Shown: positions 32,898 through 43,597 of the stretch, one piece after another
Layout: each line of letters begins with the position of its first letter
Numbering within the stretch: the stretch's first letter is position 1
Program-made: the position numbers and the translations under genes
NCBI RefSeq assembly: GCF_003086295.3
Contig: NC_092047.1
Coordinates: forward strand, 117,654,449-117,718,448
Length of the DNA stretch: 64,000 nucleotides
From: Arachis hypogaea
Taxonomy: Eukaryota; Streptophyta; Magnoliopsida; Fabales; Fabaceae
Reading direction: 5' to 3'
Notes under the pieces: model-generated
Databases searched by the model: none
Told to the model about the DNA's origin: nothing
What the model saw: the letters and a program-made list of their open reading frames with translations, nothing else

Positions 32898-33879
32898 CTG
32901 AGTACGGAGCGAGCGGCCGATATGTACGGACTAAGTGCATATTTCTTGGCCAGAATCATAAGTGACCTTGCACTAGACTTGATATTACCAGTACTATTTC
33001 TCCTTGTTGTTTACTTCTTGGCTGGTTTGAGACTCAATGCTACCCCTTTTTCCTCTGCATTGTGGCGGCTCAGGTATGTATCTGCATTAGAAAAGGAAAA
33101 ACTTTATTTTTGTCACTATTTTTTACAGTGATTTCGATTTGGTCCTAAAAGCTTTTCTTAGTAGTTCTGTTTATGTGCTTAACATAGAAACCAATATTAG
33201 CCTTCATTTCTAAATATGGTTTGTCATGAATTTAGGGACTTGGACTTGCTATTGGAGCAACACTTATGGACATGAAAAGGGCAACAGCTTTGGCTTCAGT
33301 AACTGTCATGACTTTCATGCTGGCTGGAGGGTTCTTTGTGCAGGTAAACATATATATCCTTGTTTTTCTCTTTGAACGTGAGCCCTTAATTATTGCCTTG
33401 CACTTTGTGGTGTCAAGTTAACAAATTGATCATATGGATTTACTTAAATCAAAACATTTGGTTTTAGTCTCTGCCGTTAGTTTGTCTTTGTTAAAAGCTT
33501 TAGTTGGATTTATGTCTGCTATGGTAGTAATTAACAAAAACAGACTAGTGGTATAGTCCAAAACAAAATATTTCGAATTTTTTTAGACCAAAAATTCTAT
33601 GTATAAATTGAGCAATCTACAAGCAGAAGAAACTAACACTTGATCCTCAATTTTAGCAGAGTTCCCATATTCATTTCTTGGATTTGGTACATGTCTTTCA
33701 ACTACCACACCTACAAACTGCTGCTGAAGGTGCAATATGAACAACTAACTCCAGTTGTAAATGGGATCAAAATTGACAGTGGTTTGACAGAAGTAGCTGC
33801 TCTAATAGCCATGGTTTTCGGCTACCGGTTCTTGGCTTATCTTTCCTTGCGGCGGATGAAGCTTCAATCTGGAGCATGA
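32898..33879 (+). pseudogene. ABCG half-transporter, last three exons, copy 3
   Basis: The most complete ABCG relic. Exon A (about 32898-33073) encodes [17 protein letters not shown] and a membrane helix ([17 protein letters not shown]), then loses register. The codons for FLCIVAAQ are present just before the donor at 33073 but in a shifted frame, implying a small internal deletion. Exon B (33236-33343) encodes [18 protein letters not shown] and [15 protein letters not shown]. Exon C (33660-33879) encodes [17 protein letters not shown] through RRMKLQSGA and the stop. Splice sites are sound. The nucleotide-binding domain and first helices are absent, so it is a pseudogene of an ABCG21-type transporter. 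Confidence 0.88.
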
Positions 33880-36342
33880 AATCATTGTTCCAGGCATAAC
33901 AAGAAGTATCCTGGACAGGAAGAAAGTGCTTCCATTTTGCATGAAGAGTGATATTGGATGAATGCTCAAATTATAAAGAAGACTACATTGATGGGTTACT
34001 GTCCAAAATTGTATATTGATTATAAATTAGCATGTACAAAACACCAAATTGCATGCTAGATTTTATAATAGGCACATCAATGTCTTTGTAGTATTCAGAC
34101 TTTTGTTTTTTGGAAACTGTTTTAAGTCTCTGAAAATGTGTAATTGACTGAAACTTGTGACTAATCTAGTGGAGTTAGGAGTGTTAACTGTTTGTTGCTA
34201 CACTTAGTCAAAGTTTCAAACCAAAATCATAGCTATGATTTGGTCAGAAGTTTAGGTCCTTTCACAATAAATTTTGATAGAATTTATGTACATGAATTAT
34301 TTTTGTAATTACTAATTGAGTCTTTTCTCTTTCTTTCTTGCTCCTTTTACATTGATGGATAAAAAGAAGAAACTAATTATATAAAACTCATTGCTATTAT
34401 CTCTCTGATGTTTAATTGACTGATTTTTTTTAAAATAAAGAATAATATCACTATTTTTCAGTTATACCTTGCAAAAGCAAGCATTTGGTGAGATAATAGA
34501 TTTACAATATATAGTATATCGTATTAGGTTGTCAATACAATTATGCATCAAATGTCAAGTTTGTTGACTTTGATTATATAATCAGGCCTCATCTATTTAC
34601 TTATATGTACAATTAAGCCTCATGGTGGTGCCTTGTGGACCAAACTATGACATACTTATTTCCTACTAGTGTTCCAGTGCATAAAAGAGAACAGAGACCA
34701 TGGCTAAATATGCTGCAATTAAACCACCATAAGAAGTGATTATTCATTCTTGTTAACCATTTACATTACTTGCTTCATTTTGATAGAAATACACAATAAA
34801 TAGAGTTTACTCATGCTGTGTTACAAGAACAACTTAAGTTGAAAATATACATCTTCCCATCTTTTACATTTTTCCCCCCAGCAAAGTAACCCCTCAACCA
34901 AGGTCTCTCCGACATGGCCATCAAGGCCTTGGTGAAGGACCAGCCTCTATCCCTCTTCGGCTTTGCCATCAAAGAATAAGACTGGGGCCTAAAACATCTA
35001 TTTGAAATTTGAATACTATGTCCAGTATAACTAAGTTAGCCCTTTCCATCTTACACTTAATCACGCATTACTTATTGACATATGAAGTACTCAAACGAAA
35101 GGATAGAAAACAAATTATACACCACAATCAGTGAGTGAAGAACATTTGTAATTCAAACTCGGATCAAATGGAGATCTCAGTGACCATAATATCAGGTTTC
35201 TTAACCACTTCTTTGACTCCTATTCTCCAGGAGAATTTCCATTTGGCATTCTCAAGGACCTTGAACTTCATAAAGAACTTCCCATTATATCTGATGATGC
35301 GCTTCTTTGCTTGTCATCATCTTATTAACAGAACAATAGAAAAAGCTGTCAGTATCATAATATCAGCATTCTATTGGAAAAATATACAAGAAAGAAGTGA
35401 GGCAATGCGGGTGCTTACGTGTTCATGACACCACCAAAAATGCCACCCTTGCGTATTTCAATGACTGTACATGATTGCATGAATCAAAAGCAAAAGCAAG
35501 TCCTTGACCACAGAAGTTATCTCCTTGGCTCTACAGGAAAGCTATATGAGAATGTAAACCATGCATGTAAGGAATGGAATGACACAGTAAGAGCAATAAC
35601 AGCAGTGATGAGTTAGAATATACCTTTACTTTGAATCTTTGATCCAGTAAGAAAGTTCTTTTTGTGGAGACTGGACGAGCTTAGCTGTAAATTCATGTAA
35701 ATTTTGTTTTAAATAAATCAATGATCTTGCGTGAACTTTCCTTGGGTGGAAAATCATCATTAGAGGCTGAAAAAAATAGCTTACTTCAACCAATATAAAA
35801 GATTTAAAGCCTTTGCAATTACTACTAGTGTCATTTTCTTTTTGAAGAATCCGTCAACAATAAAACAAAAGAAAAGAGAACAAAATATTAAATTAAAATA
35901 ATATATGATACTTCGCTGCATAGTTCATGGCATGCAACATATGAAGCACTGGAAGATACCTCCGACCACATTGTAGCTGAATATTCAAAAGGAATTTCCG
36001 AATCAAGCTTGGAAGAAGCACCCAATGTCATCATCTCCCAACTCCATGCAATGATTGAATAGTCTTGATGCATCAAAAGCAAAACTTTAACTGCAGACCT
36101 TTATCTTGTTGGGTCCATGGATAAGCTGTATGAGAATGCATAAAACGTTAGCTGTGTTGGTGATGAATGATACAAGACATTAATAAGAATGAAGAGTATG
36201 AATATTGTAACGCAGACGAAGAATGGAAAACTAGTGAATCACTTTATATACAGCGTATAAATCTTAGTGCAAAAAGCAAATGTATTTGGGCAATAGAGAA
36301 CAACGTGGTGAGAGAGATAAACAGTTACCTGTTGAAGTTGGA
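33880..36342. other. Spacer with duplicated relics and CNL 3' UTR
   Basis: ABCG 3' UTR to about 34050, then spacer collinear with 24230-25720. A MAMPKG/GYFAG relic lies at about 34900-34985 and the best-preserved copy of the KFKVLENAKWKFSW relic at 35162-35310 (both minus). CNL 3' UTR sequence with the CAG|GTAACT donor ends the region. Confidence 0.5.
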
Positions 36343-39300
36343 TTACCAAATCCATCTGTAATCAACTTGAATGGCAGGGATGTGGGAAACTTTGGGCCAA
36401 AGCTGTGGGTCCTTCATCTCGCACTGTTTAGCCAACAAAGGACTTTCATTTATGAAGAGTTGTATTAGAGAGACAGGCAGCTTTTCTCCGTCAATGTTCT
36501 CCAACTTGGGACATTCAGCAATAGTCAATTTTTGGAGGGAGGTGAGGTGTGCAAGTCCCTTGCATTCCAACGTCTCCACACTTTTCATGCTTAGCAGTGT
36601 GAGAGACTCAAGGGAGGCAGGCAACCAACCTTCCTTTGTGAGGCACTTCACACTCTCACATTCACCCCAAATACAAAGACTAGTAAGCCCGTGAAATTGA
36701 GAATTCACGAATAATGCACTACTCACTAGTTTCTCGCTGTAGCTGAACTCAAGAGATCTGAGGCTACGGTTTGGATCCCCTGTTGCTGACAACTCGATCT
36801 CTGGGCATTCCCGTAGTGTGAGATGCTCTAGCTGAGGTGCTGCCATCCATAGCGTTGACACGGACTTCAAACTCCTACACTCAATGATATTTAAATCACG
36901 GAGAGATGAAAGAGAGCGTGACACCACAATACACTCCATCTTTTCACACTTGCTGATATAAACACGCACGAGATTTGGAAAGGCATCCAACAACGAGAAG
37001 GATGTAAGTGAATCACAGCTGCTCTCTATTGATAGTATCTGCAGCGAGTGATGTTGCCCATCCATTTCAAATTCTAATTCTCTGCAATCCTGAATCGTCA
37101 GCTTTTGTAGTGATGCGGGAATAGCACTCACAGGAAACCATATGTGGGAGGAATAACCTGAGATGCGCAAAGACGTCAGGCAACTCAGTTGCATGTGCGT
37201 TATGGCCTCTACCCCCGACTCCACTAGATGCTTTCCTGAAATTGAAAGATTCGTAATCGAAGGAGCCCTTGGAACACAACAACTCAGCTGCTTGCAATTA
37301 AAAATCTGAAGTGATTGCAAAGATGGTAGTTGACTGGGCAAATCTCCTCTCAACATCGGACACCTAATTATGGTAAGCTCCCTAAGTCTCGGGAATGCAT
37401 TGAACTCCAATGAACGCCACTCCTTCCAGCAAGGCATTGAATAAAACGAAAGAGTTTCAAGCATTGGGAATGGTGGTGTCTCCAAACAAGATTCACCATT
37501 CTGGTTAAAGTATAACTCAGCACCCACACTTTCTAGACTTTCAAAATCTGAAATTGATAGGTGCTTCAACGAGGGCATTTGTCCAAGTGAAGGAAGCATA
37601 CAACAATTCCGACAACCACCCAAAGAGAAATCACCCAGTGTTATTTCGGTGATGCTGTAATAGGAAGAATGTCCCACCCAATCTGGAAATGTTGTACCCC
37701 TGTAACCATAGATATATAACTCTTTCAAATTAGTGTGAGGTCGTAACTTGTCAAGTATATCTCTTTCTATTTGAGAATCAGCTGTGTTCTCATCTTTATC
37801 TGATGACCACCTCAAGATCAAAGAGCTAATGCCATCCTTATCAGACATTCTTGCCATCGAAGCTTCACTGCTGTTCACCACATTCTCCAATTTGGCAATG
37901 GAAATTGATAGCTGTAGATTTGCAAGTGCTCCCAATTCTGTGATCTTGTTCTCTTCACGCTTCCCCACAACATAGTCGCTTAAAAACTGCAAATTTTTCA
38001 ACTTGCTCATGCTCTTCGGCATCTCATGCAAAGGAGTATCTCTAACATCAAGATGGCGCAAATTTATAAGGTCTTTCATGCCAACAGGTAGCATTTTCAG
38101 ATTACTACAGGAATACAACTTCAAGGTCTGCAAATTGTATAGGTTACCCAATGACTCTGGCAATGCCACAATGTCCGTCCAAGAGAGATCCAAGTAACGC
38201 AGATGAATCAACTCACCTATTGAATCAGGTACTAACTCAAGAGGAAAGCTATTGAACGACAAGGCTCTCAGGTACTTTAAATGTGACAACAAGATACAAG
38301 GTGCGTTTTCCATGTTAAATGGGATCCATGACTTCAAATTGAATTCAAGAAATGTCCTTGTATGTTTTATTCTGTCACAAACTCCCAACAGTTTTGAGAT
38401 TGGATAATTGCCTTTAGCATTGTGGGACAAATGACGAGTTTTAGTATCAACCTCAACTGCATTCTCAAGCTCTTCCGCTCTAAAATAGAATTCTCCAGCA
38501 AACATCATTGCCAAATCATGCACAAGATCATGCATCACAAATTTATTTTCCCAAGTACTATGAGGTTGCAAAAATGATCTCGCAATTAATTCATCAAAAT
38601 ATTTATCACCAACTTCTTCTGGAGTCTTTTTCCCAACTGGTTGTAAAAAATTCTGAGCCATCCATAACAAGATCAATTCATCTTTATCAAATTCATAATC
38701 CTTCGGATACAACGAACAATAAACAAAACAATCTTTCAGACATGAAGGAAGATAGTAGTAACTAATTCTTAATGCTGGAATGAGTTCGCTCTCATCTTCG
38801 GACAATTCCCATATCTCACTCTTCAATATACGATTCCAATGCTCGACATCAGAATTTCCATGCAATAAGCCTCCTAGTGCTTGAGCTGCCAAGGGCAAGC
38901 CACGACACTTCTTTACAATATCTCTGCCGATCTTTTCCAAAATTGGATTCTCCATAGAGTAAGTGGAAAGACGTGCATGTTTTGAGAATATTAACCAGCA
39001 ATCTTCATCCGACAATAAACTTAGTTCACGAGACGAAATAGTCTGTGCCGCAGAAGCCACCTTTGTACTTCTAGTAGTTATGAGAATTTTGCTCCCCTTA
39101 ACCCCATTCTGAAAAGGTTTTAGAAGCCTATTCCAACTACCATAATTTCCTTCCCATGCATCGTCCAAAACAACAAAGAATTTCCCTTTGGATAAACTCT
39201 TTTTTAACTCATGTTGAAGTAAATTCAAATCATTCAACTTACAAGGACTCTCCGTTATTGCCTCAACTATAGTCTTGGTGACCTTAATAACATCAAATTC

Positions 39301-39972
39301 TTCAGACACACAAACCCAACATCGAAAGACGAAATTCTCCTTCACTTTATCGTCATTGTAAATCAATTGGGCCAAAGTAGTCTTTCCTATTCCTCCCATG
39401 CCCACAATGGAAATCACAGATATATCACCATCACCAGTGTCATCAATATCCAACAACAACTTCACTATGGCCTCCTTGTCTTCTTCCCTGCCATATATGT
39501 TGGATCTTTCAACTAGAGATGTTGTGATCCTCCATGACATGTTCTCCTTAGGAATCTCTCTAAGACCAAGAGTGTCTTTTTGCTTCACAATAGACTCTAT
39601 CCTATCAATTATTTCCTCCGTCCTGTTTGCTATCTCCCTATCTTGCAAATTGAGAAAACGAGAGAAGAAGGTACCTGGATCCTTCTGAGTGGCAGCTTTG
39701 GTGAAGACTTCATCCAGCAAGTCATCAGCAACATACATAGCATCTTTGAGACTATCGAGCCAGTCCTTGACAGCTCTCTCCTTGATCTGCTTCTGCTCAG
39801 CATCATTAAGAAAGGCTTGAACAGCATAAAGATTGGTCTTCAACCTTTCAAGCAGATTCTGGGTAAGCTTCTTCCCTTTGATCCAGTTGGCAAATTCAGG
39901 TGAGGACATCCTGTCAAAAACAACATTAAAAATGGAAGACAGAACAGCTCCACCTACAAGTGTTGCAGCCAT
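36343..39972 (-). CDS. CC-NB-LRR disease-resistance protein, copy 3
   Basis: A 1209-residue intact frame from the ATG of MAATLVGGAV; an in-frame TTG 15 bases upstream is not a start. The coiled coil contains LKDAMYVADDLLDEV (about 75-89). Then follow P-loop GMGGIGKTT (191-199), RNBS-A CWVCVSEEFDV, kinase-2 VLDDAW (268-273), RNBS-B GSKILITTR, GLPL (358-361), RNBS-D CFVYCSLYPKDYEF, MHD (480-482) and irregular LRRs ending WPKVSHIPAIQVDYRWIW. Kinase-2 has Ala where most CNLs have Val; the two Asp are kept. Its N-terminal type (LVGGAVLSSIFNVVFDRM) is shared with the 43598 copy and the 52632 fragment but differs from copies 1 and 5. It is probably a functional NLR receptor. A TTGACT W-box word lies at 40097-40102. 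Confidence 0.95.
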   Translation of the reverse strand: MAATLVGGAVLSSIFNVVFDRMSSPEFANWIKGKKLTQNLLERLKTNLYAVQAFLNDAEQKQIKERAVKDWLDSLKDAMYVADDLLDEVFTKAATQKDPGTFFSRFLNLQDREIANRTEEIIDRIESIVKQKDTLGLREIPKENMSWRITTSLVERSNIYGREEDKEAIVKLLLDIDDTGDGDISVISIVGMGGIGKTTLAQLIYNDDKVKENFVFRCWVCVSEEFDVIKVTKTIVEAITESPCKLNDLNLLQHELKKSLSKGKFFVVLDDAWEGNYGSWNRLLKPFQNGVKGSKILITTRSTKVASAAQTISSRELSLLSDEDCWLIFSKHARLSTYSMENPILEKIGRDIVKKCRGLPLAAQALGGLLHGNSDVEHWNRILKSEIWELSEDESELIPALRISYYYLPSCLKDCFVYCSLYPKDYEFDKDELILLWMAQNFLQPVGKKTPEEVGDKYFDELIARSFLQPHSTWENKFVMHDLVHDLAMMFAGEFYFRAEELENAVEVDTKTRHLSHNAKGNYPISKLLGVCDRIKHTRTFLEFNLKSWIPFNMENAPCILLSHLKYLRALSFNSFPLELVPDSIGELIHLRYLDLSWTDIVALPESLGNLYNLQTLKLYSCSNLKMLPVGMKDLINLRHLDVRDTPLHEMPKSMSKLKNLQFLSDYVVGKREENKITELGALANLQLSISIAKLENVVNSSEASMARMSDKDGISSLILRWSSDKDENTADSQIERDILDKLRPHTNLKELYIYGYRGTTFPDWVGHSSYYSITEITLGDFSLGGCRNCCMLPSLGQMPSLKHLSISDFESLESVGAELYFNQNGESCLETPPFPMLETLSFYSMPCWKEWRSLEFNAFPRLRELTIIRCPMLRGDLPSQLPSLQSLQIFNCKQLSCCVPRAPSITNLSISGKHLVESGVEAITHMQLSCLTSLRISGYSSHIWFPVSAIPASLQKLTIQDCRELEFEMDGQHHSLQILSIESSCDSLTSFSLLDAFPNLVRVYISKCEKMECIVVSRSLSSLRDLNIIECRSLKSVSTLWMAAPQLEHLTLRECPEIELSATGDPNRSLRSLEFSYSEKLVSSALFVNSQFHGLTSLCIWGECESVKCLTKEGWLPASLESLTLLSMKSVETLECKGLAHLTSLQKLTIAECPKLENIDGEKLPVSLIQLFINESPLLAKQCEMKDPQLWPKVSHIPAIQVDYRWIW

Positions 39973-40742
39973 GTTTCTCAAGATCAAGTGATAAGATCTG
40001 AGGAAACTGAGAAAGGCAAAAGGAAATGGATGTAATTTGCTGTAAACTCGGTTAATCTCAAAAGGAGTAAGGAAACTGTTGCAGGTAGGCAGTGAATTGA
40101 CTTGAAATGTTTATAGTTATTGGTCTTCGGGACAAGTTCAGATGATGCTTCTTGCTTTCATGAAATGTATGGTCCACTGCATCTAATAGCCAATAGGGTG
40201 ATATTTGCTTCAATTATTAAGTAGATAATTTTGTTTGTGGCCTTGTCTGTTCTGTTTTGGTTTTATTCACTCTGGCCAAGACTTTTCGAAACAAGTAATG
40301 GAATTTTTTAACAACTTCACCCACCAATAATTGTGGCCATCTATTCATCTCACACTTCAAAAATAAATAAATAAATAGTGCAATGCAACTTTGATTGCTT
40401 GAAGTTTATACTTTATACTAAACTAAGTTGAGGCAGTTAAATAGTTTGTCGAAATTTATGTTATTTGATCCTATTAATGCATCAAAATGTTAATCATATT
40501 GTCCCATCAGGTGGTCTCTTTCTTTCAACAGCTTGTGTTATTTTCAATAATATTATCCACATAAATTTAATTATTACACTGAAATCTGATTGACCTTGAT
40601 TAAGTTGGGTTAATCCACTATAGAGGTAAGCTCTTCCAACATTAGTGTCTCGAATTTTTTTAGACCAAAAATTCTAATTTCTATGTATAAATTGAGCAAG
40701 CTACTAGCAGAAGAAACTAACACTTGATCCTGAATTTCGGCA
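39973..40742 (-). promoter_or_regulatory. Upstream region of CNL copy 3
   Basis: 5' UTR and promoter, with a CTATAAAC TATA-like word (40107-40114, minus) and TTGACT (40097-40102, plus). From 40260 to 40640 it parallels 21240-21600. It then joins ABCG-flank sequence at about 40645. Confidence 0.4.
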
Positions 40743-40963
40743 GAGTTCCCATATTCATTTCTTGGATTCGGTACATGTCTTTCAACTACCACACCTAGAA
40801 ACTGCTGCTAAGGGTGCAATATGAACACCTAACTCCTGTTGTAAATGGGATAAAAATTGACAGTGGTTTGACAGAGGTAGCTGCTCTGATTGCCATGGTT
40901 TTTGGCTACCGTTTCTTGGTGTATCTTTCGTTGCGGCGCATGAAGCTTCAATCCGGAGCATGA
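40743..40963 (+). pseudogene. ABCG half-transporter last exon, copy 4
   Basis: Same exon as 23873-24092 and nearly full length, but the codon after SFNYHT is TAG where the others have TAC (Tyr), and a Lys codon is changed. It ends RRMKLQSGA and TGA. An isolated, dead exon. Confidence 0.8.
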
Positions 40964-42162
40964 GATCATTGATCCAAGCATAACAAGCAGTAGTCTGGAT
41001 TGAAAGAAAGTGCTTCCATTTTTCGTGAACATTGGATGAATGCTCAAATTATAAAGAGGACTACGTCGATGTGTTACTGTCCAAACTTAAACTTGTATAC
41101 AAGGACACAGTAATATGTTGATTGAGGCAATAAATTTTTAGTGTACCTACAATAGGGTAAAATTGAAATTATAATCAGTTAATAATTAATTTAATTAATT
41201 CTTAATCATTTTTAATTTTAAATTTTAAAAAAATAAGGATTTGGTTACGGAAAAGTTACGTATTTTTCCATTTTTACACGTGCGAAGAATGTTCTACAGT
41301 TTCTTTCTCTCCGGCAGTCTCTTTCAATCTCTCCGCAGTCCACACTGAAGCCGCAAAGATCACCACCATACGCCGCCCAGTTTTCCGGGAACGTCCGACG
41401 AAGACACCCTTTTTGCGCACGTTGCATCTGTCATGCAGCCTACCAACGCGGCGGTCGTGGGAATGGTGTCACGTGTACGATGATTTGAAATTTGGTGGGT
41501 TGCCTCCGGTGGATGTGGTGTATCAGATTGAAGATATTAAGAAGGCCAGTGCTTCGTTTCATGGTGTTGTGTATATTTTCGGCCAACTTGACTTTTTTGT
41601 TATTTTGTTTGATTCAATTTAAATATATACAATGAACAAGTTTCTAATGCAATGATAGATGAGGGTGGGATAGCAGCCGGTTTTGGGAGACGAGAGTATT
41701 TGGGTAAATTTCTTTGGTAAATTAAGGTTGAGATGATTAATTTTTTGAAATAATTGTTTGAGTTTTTTTTTTTTGTATTGGGCCAAATTCAAAATTCATT
41801 GTACTTCAAGATTTTTCATTATCTTCCTAGCAGAGTTCATTTAATTAATCACATTCGAGTCATAAATCATAATAAGTAGACTTTGCTTCTCCTGTTTTTG
41901 GTGGTAGAATATAGATATTTGTATCATAAAAAAATCGATATCTATTTCTTATATAATAAATTTAAGGGTAAAGTATGTTTGTCTTTGTTAAAAGCTTTAG
42001 TTGGATTTAAGTCTGCTATGTTAGTAATTAACAAAAACAAACTAATGGTATAGTCCAAAACCAAATGTTTCGAATTTTTTTAGACCAAAAATTCTAATTT
42101 CTATCTATAAATTGATCAAACTACTAGCAGAAGAAACTAACACTTGATCCTAAATTTTAGCA
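40964..42162 (+). other. Spacer with an unidentified gene-like insert
   Basis: ABCG 3' UTR, then an insert of about 0.7 kb (about 41125-41840) absent from the parallel copies at 400-460 and 42480-42550. The insert contains a GC-richer stretch (41270-41620) with two consecutive plus-strand frames. One starts MQPTNAAVVGMVSR at 41433 and the second gives VYDDLKFGGLPPVDVVYQIED, as though a frameshift separated them. A donor-like end follows. I do not recognise the gene. The remainder (41850-42160) is duplicated spacer. Confidence 0.35.
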
Positions 42163-42343
42163 GAGTTCCCATATTCATTTCTTGGATTTGGTACGTGTCT
42201 TTCAACTACCTCACCTACTAACTGCTGCTATCAAAATTGACGGTGGTTTGACAGAGGTAGCTGCTCTGATAGCCATGGTTTTCGGCTACCATTTCTTGGC
42301 ATATCTTTCGATGTGGCACATGAAGCTTCAATCCGGAGCATGA
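42163..42343 (+). pseudogene. ABCG half-transporter last-exon relic, copy 5
   Basis: Nearly identical to 61-238, with the same 40-base internal deletion and the WHM change, but with TGA retained at 42341-42343. It is followed by the same 3' UTR. Confidence 0.8.
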
Positions 42344-43520
42344 TATCATTGATCCAAGCATAACAAGCAGTAGCCTAGATTGAAAGAAAGTGCTTCCATT
42401 TTTCGTGAAGAGTGATATTGGATGAATGCTCAAATTATAAAGAAGACTACATTGATGTGTTACTGTCCAAACTTGTATAAGGACACAGTAATTATGTTGA
42501 TCGGAGTCCGAATGAGCATGATTAAAGTTTGGTTAATCACATTCGCTTAATTCACATTTGAGTCTTATAATGCCATGTCAGTAGTTTTAAATAGATGATA
42601 ATAGATAGTAACCAACCAACCATTCTTTCATAATTATTCAATTGAAACATAAAATACAGATTAAATGCAGTAAATATGTGTGCATTAAAAGTGTCATAAT
42701 AATAATAATCATAAAAGTTTTCATCAGTTATCAATAATTTTATCTAATTATACATATTTTATAAACTCTTACATTATTACTATTATTTGGCTTAATTATA
42801 TCTTCAAGTCTCTTATAGTTATTTCAATATGCTATTCATTATTGCTTTGTAAATTTGTATTTTATTCTATCTACCAAATAATCAAACACAAAACTATTAA
42901 TAAAAAATAGGTAAAAAAAAATTACATATAACCTTTTCCTATAATTATGCCAAAAAATATGATTTGCAAATTCTAGAAAAAAATTCTTATTCAAAAAATA
43001 AATATTGTTTATTTAAATAAAGTTCCTATTTTTTTTAAAAAATAGTAATTTTTTCAGACGAATATCACATATCAATCAAGAAACTACAAAAGAAAAAATA
43101 TAAAAAAATCCAAGAAATATCTTAAAATGAAAAACTTATATACAAAGGTGAAATAAAAATGATAGTACAAAACTCAAACAAGTTAATATTTTAGAAAGAT
43201 CCATCTCTATAAAAACATACAAGAGGAAGAACAAACAAACAACTTCAATAGGAAGAATACTGCAATGAGTGAATAGTCTTGATGCATCAAAAGCAAAACT
43301 TTAGGTGCAGACTTTATCTTCTTGGCTCCATGGATAAGCTGTATGAGAATGTACAAAATGTTAGCTGTGTTGGTAAGGAATGATATAAGACAATAACAAG
43401 AACGTAGAGTAAGAACGTTGTAAAGAAGATGAAGAATAAAAAACTAGTGAGTCACTTTATATGCAGAGTATAAATGTTAGTGCAGAAAACAAATGTATTT
43501 GGGGAAATACAGAATAACGT

Positions 43521-43578
<58 letters not shown>

Positions 43579-43597
43579 ACCTGTTGAAGTTGTTGGA
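42344..43597. other. Spacer and CNL copy 4 3' UTR with compound microsatellite
   Basis: AT-rich spacer collinear with 14314-15080 up to about 43250. Then comes CNL 3' UTR and intron sequence, including (TG)11 at 43521-43542 and (AG)17 at 43543-43576 directly next to the splice donor. Confidence 0.55.

Noticed and set aside
39973..39987. Longer N-terminus for CNL copy 3 (and 47159-47215 for copy 4, 32124-32141 for STP)
   Set aside because: The upstream in-frame codons are TTG or GTG, not ATG, and the conserved proteins start at MAATL, MAAAL and MAGGF.
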